Source of the DNA: Xenopus tropicalis
Taxonomy: Eukaryota > Chordata > Amphibia > Anura > Pipidae
Direction: 5' to 3'
DNA: 64,000 bases
NCBI RefSeq assembly: GCF_000004195.4
Contig: NC_030677.2
Span: forward strand, 112,493,036-112,557,035
The notes beneath the pieces were generated by a model. The model worked only from the letters and a program-made list of their open reading frames with translations. It had not been told where the DNA came from and ran no database searches. The translations under genes were made by a program, and so were the position numbers. Positions 54,804 to 64,000 of this stretch are shown here, in pieces. How positions within the stretch are numbered: position 1 is the first letter of the stretch; every line of letters begins with the position of its first letter.

Positions 54804-56600
54804 TGCCCTGCCACCGGCCCCCCCAACACTGGCCCACTCCATCAGCCTCTACCTGCAGCCCCTTCCACCGGCTGCTGTCTTTGTGCCTTGCCACCGGCCC
54901 CCCCAACACTGGCCCACTCCATCAGCCTCTACCTGCAGCCCCTTCCACCGGCTGCTGTCTTTGTGCCCTGCCACCGGCCTCCCCAACACTGGCCCACTCC
55001 ATTGGCCTCTGCCTGCAGCCCCTTCCACCGGCTGCTCTCTGTGCCCTGCCACCGCCCCCCCCCCAACACTGGCCCACTCCATCGGCCTCTGCCTGCAGCC
55101 CCTTCCACCGGCTGCTCTCTGTGCCCTGCCACCGGCCCCCCCCCAACACTGGCCCACTCCATCGGCCTCTGCCTGCAGCCCCTTCCACCGGCTGCTCTCT
55201 GTGCCCTGCCACCGGCCCCCCCCCAACACTGGCCCACTCCATCGGCCTCTGCCTGCAGCCCTTCCACCGGCTGCTGTCTCTGTGCCTTTTCACCGGCCCC
55301 CCTAACACGGGCCCACTCCATTGGCCTCTGCCTGCAGCCCCTTCCACCGGCTGCTGTCTTTGTGCCCTGCCACCGGCCCCCCCAACACTGGCCCACTCCA
55401 TCGGCCTCTGCCTGCAGCCCCTTCCACGGCTGCTCTCTGTGCCCTGCCACCGGCCCCTCCTAACACCGGCCCACTCCATCTGCCTCTGCCTGCAGCCCTT
55501 CCATCGGCTGCTATCTCTGGGCCTTGCCACCGGCCCCCCCAACACTGGCCCACTCCATCGGCCTCTGCCTGCAGCCCCTTCCACCGACTGCTCTCTGTGC
55601 CCTGCCACCGGCCTCCCCCAACACCGGCCCACTCCATCGGCTTCTGCCTGCAGCCCCTTCCACCGGCTGCTTTCTCTGTGCCTTTTCACCGGCCCCCCTA
55701 ACACCGGCCCACTCCATCGGCCTCTGCCTGCAGCCCCTTCCATCGGCTGCTATCTCTGGGCCTTGCCACCGGCCCCCTCAACACTGGCCCACTCCATCGG
55801 CCTCTGCCTGCAGCCCCTTCCACCGGCTGCTCTCTGTGCCCTGCCACCGCCCCCCCCCCAACACCGGCCCACTCCATCGGCTTCTGCCTGCAGCCCCTTC
55901 CACCGGCTGCTTTCTCTGTGCCTTTTCACCGGCCCCCCTAACACCGGCCCACTCCATCGGCCTCTGCCTGCAGCCCCTTCCACCGGCTGCTGTCTCTCTG
56001 CCTTGCCACCGGCCCCCCTAACACTGGCCCACTCCATCGGCCTCTGCCTGCAGCCCCTTCCACCGGCTGCTGTCTCTCTGCCTTGCCACCGGTCCCCCTA
56101 ACACTGGCCCACTCCATCGGCCTCTGCCTGCAGCCCCTTCCACCGGCTGCTGTCTCTCTGCCTTGCCACCGGCCCCCCTAACACCGGCCCACTCCATCGG
56201 CCTCTACCTTTAGCCCCTTCCACCGGCTGCTGTCTTTGTGCCCTGCCACCGGCCCCCCCAACACTGGCCCACTCCATCGGCCTCTGGCTGCAGCCCCTTC
56301 CACCGGCTGCTGTTTTTGTGCTTTGACACCGGCCCCCCCAACACTGGCCCACTTCATTGGCCTCTACCTGCAGCCCCTTCCACCGGCTGCTGTCTTTGTG
56401 CCCTGCCACCGGCCCCCCCAACACTGGCCCACTCCATCGGCCTCTGCCTGCAGCCCCTTCCACCGGCTGCTGTGTTTGTGCCTTGACACTGCCCCCCCCA
56501 ACACTGGCCCACTCCATCGGCCTCTGCCTGCAGCCCCTTCCACCGGCTGCTCTCTGTGCCCTGCCACCGCCCCCCCCCCTAACACCGGCCCACTCCATCG
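54804..56600 (-). repeat. 80-bp satellite array, block 2 (minus)
   Basis: About 22 units of the same satellite in reverse orientation (GCCCACTCCATCGGCCTCTG, CCTGCAGCCCCTTCCACCGG). At the left junction GGCAGGGCA and TGCCCTGCC face each other across 14 bp. Two variant runs that are in plus orientation in block 1 appear here inverted, for example the TTCATTGGCCTCTACCTGCA unit near 56350. Confidence 0.97.
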
Positions 56601-57580
56601 GCAGGGCACAGAGAGCAGCCGGTGGAAGGGGCTGCAGGCAGAGGCCGATGGAGTGGGCCAGTGTTGGGGGGGCCGGTGGCAGGGCACAAAGACAGCAGCC
56701 GGTGGAAGGGGCTGCAGGCAGAGGCCGATGGAGTGGGCCAGTGTTAGGGGGGCCGTTGGCAAGGCAGAGAGACAGCAGCCGGTGGAAGGGGCTGCAAGCA
56801 GAGGTCGATGGAGTGGGCCAGTGTTGGGGGGGCCGGTGGCAGGGCACAAAGACAGCAGCCGGTGGAAGGGGCTGCAAGCAAGAGGCCGATGGAGTGGGCC
56901 GGTGTTAGGGAGGCCGGTGAAAAGGCACAGAGACAGCAGCCGGTGGAAGGGGCTGCAGGCAGAGGCCGATGGAGTGGGCCGGTGTTAGGGGGGGGCGGTG
57001 GCAGGGCACAGAGACGCAGCCGGTGGAAGGGGCTGCGGGCAGAGGCCGATGGAGTGAGCCAGCGTTGGGGGGGCCGGTGTCAAGGCACAGAGACAGCAGC
57101 CGGTGGAAGGGGCTGCGGGCAGAGGCCAATGGAGTTGGCCAGTGTTGGGGGGCCGGTGTCAAGGCACAAAAACAGCAGCCGGTGGAAGGGGCTGCAGGTA
57201 GAGGCCGATGGAGTTGGCCGGTGTTAGGGGGGCCGGTGAAAAGGCACAGAGACAGCAGCCGGTGGAAGGGGCAGCAGGCAGAGGCCGATGGAGTGGGCCG
57301 GTGTTGGGGGGGGGCCGGTGGCAGGGCACAGAGAGCAGCCGGTGGAAGGGGCTGCAGGCAGAGGCCGATGGAGTGGGCCAGTGTTGGGGGGGCCGGTGCC
57401 AAGGCACAAAGACAGCAGCCGGTGGAAGGGGCTGCAGGTAGTGGCCGATGGAGTGGGCCAGTGTTGGGGGGGCCGGTGGCAGGGCACAAAGACAGCAGCC
57501 GGTGGAAGGGGCTGCAGGCAGAGGCCGATAGAGTGGGCCAGTGTTGGGGGGGCCGGTGGCAGGGCAGAAAGACAGCAGCC
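56601..57580 (+). repeat. 80-bp satellite array, block 3 (plus)
   Basis: About 12 units in plus orientation, including a GGCTGCGGGCAGAGG subtype (57030, 57110) that is otherwise seen only near 59330-59420 in block 5. It ends with a CAGCAGCCTATCCTTCCACC junction. Confidence 0.97.
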
Positions 57581-58977
57581 TATCCTTCCACCGGCCCCCC
57601 CAACACTGGCCCACTCCATCAGCCTCTACCTGCAGCCCCTTCCACCGGCTGCTGTCTTTGGGCCTTGCCACCGGCCCCCCCAACACTGGCCCACTCCATC
57701 AGCCTCTACCTGCAGCCCCTTCCACCGGCTGCTATCTTTGTGCCCTGCCACCGGCCTCCCCAACACTGGCCCACTCCATTGGCCTCTGCCTGCAGCCCTT
57801 CCACCGGCTGCTCTCTGTGCCCTGCCACCGGCCCCCCCAACACTGGCCCACTCCATCGGCCTCTGCCTGCAGCCCCTTCCACCGGCTGCTCTCTGTGCCC
57901 TGCCACCGCCCCCCCCCCAACACTGGCCCACTCCATCGGCCTCTGCCTGCAGCCCCTTCCACCGGCTGCTGTCTCTGTGCCTTTTCACCGGCCCCCCTAA
58001 CACCGGCCCACTCCATTGGCCTCTGCCTGCAGCCCCTTCCACCGGCTGCTGTCTTTGTGCCCTGCCACCGGCCCCCCCAACACTGGCCCACTCCATCGGC
58101 CTCTGCCTGCAGCCCCTTCCACCGGCTGCTCTCTGTGCCCTGCCACTGGCCCCTCCTAACACCGGCCCACTCCATCGGCCTCTGCCTGCAGCCCCTTCCA
58201 TCGGCTGCTATCTCTGGGCCTTGCACCGGCCCCCCCAACACTGGCCCACTCCATCGGCCTCTGCCTGCAGCCCCTTCCACCGGCTGCTCTCTGTGCCCTG
58301 CCACCGGCCCCCCCAACACCGGCCCACTCCATCGGCTTCTGCCTGCAGCCCCTTCCACCGGCTGCTTTCTCTGTGCCTTTTCACCGGCCCCCCTAACACC
58401 GGCCCACTCCATCGGCCTCTGCCTGCAGCCCCTTCCACCGGCTGCTGTCTCTCTGCCTTGCCACCGGCCCCCCTAACACTGGCCCACTCCATCGGCCTCT
58501 GCCTGCAGCCCCTTCCACCGGCTGCTGTCTCTCTGCCTTGCCACCGGCCCCCCTAACACCGGCCCACTCCATCGGCCTCTACCTGCAGCCCCTTCCACCG
58601 GCTGCTGTCTTTGTGCTATGCCACCGGCCCCCCCAACACTGGCCCACTCCATCGGCCTCTGGCTACAGCCCCTTCCACCGGCTGCTGTTTTTGTGCTTTG
58701 ACACCGGCCCCCCCAACACTGGCCCACTTCATTGGCCTCTACCTGCAGCCCCTTCCACCGGCTGCTGTCTTTGTGCCCTGCCACCGGCCCCCCCAACACT
58801 GGCCCACTCCATCGGCCTCTGCCTGCAGCCCCTTCCACCGGCTGCTGTGTTTGTGCCTTGACACCGCCCCCCCCAACACTGGCCCACTCCATCGGCCTCT
58901 GCCTGCAGCCCCTTCCACCGGCTGCTCTCTGTGCCCTGCCACCGCCCCCCCCCCCTAACACCGGCCCACTCCATCGG
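57581..58977 (-). repeat. 80-bp satellite array, block 4 (minus)
   Basis: About 17 units in minus orientation. Its unit order parallels block 2 with one internal part missing, and it ends at the same ACTCCATCGGCAGGGCACAG junction. Confidence 0.97.
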
Positions 58978-61900
58978 CAGGGCACAGAGAGCAGCCGGTG
59001 GAAGGGGCTGCAGGCAGAGGCCGATGGAGTGGGCCAGTGTTGGGGGGGCCGGTGGCAGGGCACAAAGACAGCAGCCGGTGGCAGGGGCTGCAGGCAGAGG
59101 CCGATGGAGTGGGCTGGTGTTAGGGGGGCCGGTGGCAAGGCAGAGAGACAGCAGCCGGTGGAAGGGGCTGCAAGCAGAGGTCGATGGAGTGGGCCAGTGT
59201 TGGGGGGGCCGGTGGCAGGGCACAAAGACAGCAGCCGGTGGAAGGGGCTGCAGGCAGAGGCCGATGGAGTGGGCCGGTGTTAGGGGGGGCCGGTGGCAGG
59301 GCACAGAGACGCAGCCGGTGGAAGGGGCTGCGGGCAGAGGCCGATGGAGTGGGCCAGTGTTGGGGGGGCCGGTGTCAAGGCACAGAGACAGCAGCCGGTG
59401 GAAGGGGCTGCGGGCAGAGGCCAATGGAGTGGGCCAGTGTTGGGGGGGCCGGTGTCAAGGCACAAAAACAGCAGCCGGTGGAAGGGGCTGCAGGTAGAGG
59501 CCAATGGAGTGGGCCGGTGTTAGGGGGGCCGGTGAAAAGGCACAGAGACAGCAGCCGGTGGAAGGGGCTGCAGGCAGAGGCCGATGGAGTGGGCCGGTGT
59601 TGGGGGGGGGCCGGTGGCAGGGCACAGAGAGCAGCCGGTGGAAGGGGCTGCAGGCAGAGGCCGATGGAGTGGGCCAGTGTTGGGGGGGCCGGTGGCAAGG
59701 CACAGAGATAGCAGCCGGTGGAAGGGGCTGCAGGCAGAGGCCGATGGAGTGGGCCAGTGTTGGGGGGGGACCGGTGGCAGGGCACAGAGAGCAGCCGGTG
59801 GAAGGGGCTGCAGGCAGAGGCCGATGGAGTGGGCCAGTGTTGGGGGGGCCGGTGGCAGGGCACAAAGACAGCAGCCGGTGGAAGGGGCTGCAGGTAGAGG
59901 CCGATGGAGTGGGCCGGTGTTAGGGGGGCCGGTGGCAAGGCAGAGAGACAGCAGCCGGTGGAAGGGGCTGCAGGCAGAGGCCGATGGAGTGGGCCAGTGT
60001 TAGGGGGGCCGGTGGCAAGGCAGAGAGACAGCAGCCGGTGGAAGGGGCTGCAGGTAGAGGCCGATGGAGTGGGCCAGTGTTGGGGGGGGCCGGTGGCAAG
60101 GCAGAGAGACAGCAGCCGGTGGAAGGGGCTGCAGGCAGAGGCCGATGGAGTGGGCCGGTGTTAGGGGGGGGGGCAGAGAGCAGCCGGTAGAAGGGGCTGC
60201 AGGCAGAGGCCGATGGAGTGGGCCAGTGTTGGGGGGGGCAGTGACAAGGCACAAACACAGCAGCCGGTGGAAGGGGCTGCAGGCAGAGGCCGATGGAGTG
60301 GGCCAGTGTTGGGGGGGCCGGTGGCAGGGCACAAAGACAGCAGCCGGTGGAAGGGGCTGCAGGTAGAGGCCAATGAAGTGGGCCAGTGTTGGGGGGGCCG
60401 GTGTCAAAGCACAAAAACAGCAGCCGGTGGAAGGGGCTGCAGCCAGAGGCCGATGGAGTGGGCCAGTGTTGGGGGGGCCGGTGGCAGGGCACAAAGACAG
60501 CAGCCGGTGGAAGGGGCTGCAGGTAGAGGCCGATGGAGTGGGCCGGTGTTAGGGGGGCCGGTGGCAAGGCAGAGAGACAGCAGCCGGTGGAAGGGGCTGC
60601 AGGCAGAGGCCGATGGAGTGGGCCAGTGTTAGGGGGGCCGGTGGCAAGGCAGAGTGACAGCCGCCGGTGGAAGGGGCTGCAGGCAGAGGCCGATGGAGTG
60701 GGCCAGTGTTAGGGGGGCCGGTGGCAAGGCAGAGAGACAGCAGCCGGTGGAAGGGGCTGCAGGCAGAGGCCGATGGAGTGGGCCGGTGTTAGGGGGGCCG
60801 GTGAAAAGGCACAGAGAAAGCAGCCGGTGGAAGGGGCTGCAGGCAGAAGCCGATGGAGTGGGCCGGTGTTGGGGGGGGGCCGGTGGCAGGGCACAGAGAG
60901 CAGCCGGTGGAAGGGGCTGCAGGCAGAGGCCGATGGAGTGGGCCAGTGTTGGGGGGGCCGGTGGCAAGGCCCAGAGATAGCAGCCGAAGGAAAGGGCTGC
61001 AGGCAGAGGCCGATGTAGTGGGCCGGTGTTAGGAGGGGCCGGTGGCAGGGCACAGAGAGCAGCCGGTGGAAGGGGCTGCAGGCAGAGGCCGATGGAGTGG
61101 GCCAGTGTTGGGGGGGCCGGTGGCAGGGCACAAAGACAGCAGCTGGTGGAAGGGGCTGCAGGCAGAGGCCAATGGAGTGGGCCGGTGTTAGGGGGGCCGG
61201 TGAAAAGGCACAGAGACAGCAGCCGGTGGAAGGGGCTGCAGGCAGAGGCCGATGGAGTAGGCCAGTGTTGGGGGGGGGGGCCGGTGGCAGGGCACAGAGA
61301 GCAGCCGGTGGAAGGGGCTGCAGGCAGAGGCCGATGGAGTGGGCCAGTGTTGGGGGGGGACCGGTGGCAGGGCACAGAGAGCAGCCGGTGGAAGGGGCTG
61401 CAGGCAGAGGCCGATGGAGTGGGCCAGTGTTGGGGGGGCCGGTGGCAGGGCACAAAGACAGCAGCCGGTGGAAGGGGCTGCAGGTAGAGGCCGATGGAGT
61501 GGGCCGGTGTTAGGGGGGCCGGTGGCAAGGCAGAGAGACAGCAGCCGGTGGAAGGGGCTGCAGGCAGAGGCCGATGGAGTGGGCCAGTGTTAGGGGGGCC
61601 GGTGGCAAGGCAGAGAGACAGCAGCCGGTGGAAGGGGCTGCAGGCAGAGGCCGATGGAGTGGGCCAGTGTTAGGGGGGCCGGTGGCAAGGCAGAGAGACA
61701 GCAGCCGGTGGAAGGGGCTGCAGGCAGAGGCCGATGGAGTGGGCCGGTGTTAGGGGGGCCGGTGAAAAGGCACAGAGAAAGCAGCCGGTGGAAGGGGCTG
61801 CAGGCAGAAGCCGATGGAGTGGGCCGGTGTTGGGGGGGGGCCGGTGGCAGGGCACAGAGAACAGCCGGTGGAAGGGGCTGCAGGCAGAGGCCGATGGAGT

Positions 61901-63698
61901 GGGCCAGTGTTGGGGGGGCCGGTGGCAAGGCCCAGAGATAGCAGCCGATGGAAGGGGCTGCAGGCAGAGGCCAATGGAGTGGGCCGGTGTTAGGGGGGCC
62001 GGTGAAAAGGCACAGAGACAGCAGCCGGTGGAAGGGGCTGCAGGCAGAGGCCGATGGAGTGGGCCAGTGTTGGGGGGGGGGCCGGTGGCAGGGCACAGAG
62101 AGCAGCCGGTGGAAGGGGCTGCAGGCAGAGGCCGATGGAGTGGGCCAGTGTTTGGGGGGGGGGGCGGTGGCAGGGCACAGAGAGCAGCCGGTGGAAGGGG
62201 CTGCAGGCAGAGGCCAATGGAGTGGGCCAGTGTTGGTGAGGCCGGTGGCAGGGCACAAAGACAGCAGCCTGTGGAAGGGGCTGCAGGTAGAGGCTGATGG
62301 AGTGGGCCAGTGTTGGGGGGCTGGTGGCAAGGCACAAAGACAGCAGCCGGTGGAAAGGGGCTGCAGGCAGAGGCCAATGGAGAGGGCCAGTGTTGGGGGG
62401 GCCGGTGGCAGGGCACAAAGACAGCAGCCGGTGGAAGGGGCTGCAGGTAGAGGCTGATGGAGTGGGCCAGTGTTGGGGGGCCGGTGGCAAGGCACAAAGA
62501 CAGCAGCCGGTGGAAGGGGCTGCAGGCAGAGGCCGATGGAGAGGGCCAGTGTTGGCGGGGCCGGTGGCAGGGCACAAAGACAGCAGCCGGTGGAAGGGGC
62601 TGCAGGTAGAGGCTGATGGAGTGGGCCAGTGTTGGGGGGGCCGGTAGCAGGGCACAAAGACAGCAGCCGGTGGAAGGGGCTGCAGGCAGAGGCCGATGGA
62701 GTGGGCCAGTGTTGGGGGAGCCGGTGGCAGGGCACAGAGAGCAGCCGGTGGAAGGGGCTGCAGGCAGAGGCCGATGGAGTGGGCCGGTGTTAGGGGGGCC
62801 GGTGGCAGGGCACAGAGAGCAGCCGGTGGAAGGGGCTGCAGGCAGAGGCCGATAGAGTGGGCCAGTGTTGGGGGGGCCGGTGGCAGGGCACAAAGACAGC
62901 AGCCGGTGGAAGGGGCTGCAGGTAGAGGCTGATGGAGTGGGCCAGTGTTGGGGGGGCCGGTGGCAAGGCACAAAGACAGCAGCCGGTGGAAGGGGCTGCA
63001 GGCAGAGGCCGATGGAGTGGGCCAGTGTTGGGGGGCCTGTGGCAAGGCACAAAGACAGCAGCCGGTGGAAGGGGCTGCAGGCAGAGGCCAATGGAGAGGG
63101 CCAGTGTTGGGGGGGCCGGTGGCAGGGCACAAAGACAGCAGCCGGTGGAAGGGGCTGCAGGTAGAGGCTGATGGAGTGGGCCAGTGTTAGGGGGCCAGTG
63201 GCAGGGCACAAAGACAGCAGCCGGTGGAAGGGGCTGCAGGCAGAGGCTGATGGAGTGGGCCAGTGTTGGCGGGGCCGGTGGCAGGGCACAAAGACAGCAG
63301 CCGGTGGAAGGGGCTGCAGGTAGAGGCTGATGGAGTGGGCCAGTGTTGGGGGGGCCGGTGGCAAGGCACAAAGACAGCAGCCGGTGGAAGGGGCTGCAGG
63401 TAGAGGCTGATGGAGTGGGCCAGTGTTGGGGGGGCCGGTGGCAGGGCACAAAGACAGCAGCCGGTGGAAGGGGCTGCAGGCAGAGGCCGATGGAGTGGGC
63501 TAGTGTTGGGGGAGCCGGTGGCAGGGCACAGAGTGCAGCTGGTGGAAGGTGCTGCAGGCAGAGGCCGATGGAGTGGGCCGGTGTTAGGGGGGCCGGTGGC
63601 AGGGCACAGAGAGCAGCCGGTGGAAGGGGCTGCAGGCAGAGGCCGATAGAGTGGGCCAGTGTTGGGGGGGCCGGTGGCAGGGCACAAAGACAGCAGAC
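58978..63698 (+). repeat. 80-bp satellite array, block 5 (plus)
   Basis: About 59 units. The first part parallels block 3, and the part from about 60230 onward parallels block 1 (49740 onward) with the same ordered variants, including the GCAGAAGCCGATGG unit at 60843 and 61804 (961 bp apart). Confidence 0.97.
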
Positions 63699-64000
63699 TG
63701 CCCTGCCACCGGCCCCCCCAACACTGGCCCACTCCATCAGCCTCTACCTGCAGCCCCTTCCACCGGCTGCTGTCTTTGTGCCTTGCCACCGGCCCCCCCA
63801 ACACTGGCCCACTCCATCAGCCTCTACCTGCAGCCCCTTCCACCGGCTGCTGTCTTTGTGCCCTGCCACCGGCCTCCCCAACACTGGCCCACTCCATTGG
63901 CCTCTGCCTGCAGCCCCTTCCACCGGCTGCTCTCTGTGCCCTGCCACCGGCCCCCCCCCAACACTGGCCCACTCCATCGGCCTCTGCCTGCAGCCCCTTC
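63699..64000 (-). repeat. 80-bp satellite array, block 6 (minus), runs off the window
   Basis: The block starts TGCCCTGCCACCGGCCCCCC after ACAGCAGAC and continues in minus orientation to the last base. Its first units match the first units of block 2 (54804 onward). Confidence 0.97.

Noticed and set aside
49569..64000. Many long open frames on both strands of the satellite (up to 635 codons)
   Set aside because: They follow from the unit having few or no stop triplets; the products are pure repeat translations on both strands, frame changes at every unit, and no start, splice or domain signal is present.
49569..64000. CRISPR-like regularity of the direct repeats
   Set aside because: The units are contiguous without unique spacers, reverse orientation, and the DNA is vertebrate.
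1..64000. tRNA, rRNA or snRNA genes
   Set aside because: No cloverleaf with A/B boxes, no rRNA-like or snRNA-like sequence was recognised by eye; a covariance search was not possible.

Overview
The window is vertebrate nuclear DNA and almost certainly from a clawed frog (Xenopus; X. tropicalis fits, but the species is inferred). The evidence is a two-exon TGF-beta ligand that matches Derriere (gdf3), a Tc1 element, a DIRS-like gag remnant, and many short TTAA- or TTA-flanked fold-back transposons of the kind that fill frog genomes. There are no operons, prokaryotic signals or CRISPR arrays.

Layout. 1-14 kb is gene-free intergenic DNA with TTAA-flanked MITEs (1803-2202, 6522-7025, 10116-10537), a TA-flanked fold-back (2611-2870) and an element with self-complementary ends (4528-5275). 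14.2-15.8 kb is a nearly intact Tc1/mariner transposon whose transposase has one in-frame stop. 16.7-18.8 kb is a DIRS-like remnant interrupted by a hairpin-rich TTAA-flanked insert. 20-24.3 kb is a dense MITE cluster that includes a 62-bp perfect hairpin, a hAT MITE with 108-bp perfect arms and an 8-bp target duplication, and two elements sharing one TTA. 27.2-28.3 kb is a three-copy tandem repeat running into a roughly 39-bp minisatellite. 29.1-29.55 kb (minus strand) holds the last two exons of an AGC-family protein kinase, probably a pseudogene. 31-36 kb holds more MITEs.

37.9-39.8 kb (plus strand) is the only intact protein-coding gene seen: gdf3/derriere, 354 aa in two exons, with signal peptide, prodomain, RAKR cleavage site and a seven-cysteine growth-factor domain, followed by a polyadenylation signal near 40.3 kb. 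It encodes a secreted Nodal/Vg1-class signal used in mesoderm and left-right patterning.

40-49.5 kb is repeat-rich: an aberrant composite hAT-type element (43315-44112), a five-copy tandem repeat (45586-46260), one good unassigned exon candidate (47814-47978, minus), and divergent outlying units of the satellite that follows.

49.57-64 kb (22% of the window) is one continuous GC-rich satellite of 80-bp units, about 180 copies, running off the window end. It reverses orientation five times, at 54803/54804, 56600/56601, 57580/57581, 58977/58978 and 63698/63699. All plus-to-minus junctions are near-identical and both minus-to-plus junctions are identical, so the inversions are themselves part of a duplicated higher-order structure. 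This palindromic satellite, with its decayed founder-like copies 4 kb upstream, is the most unusual object here.
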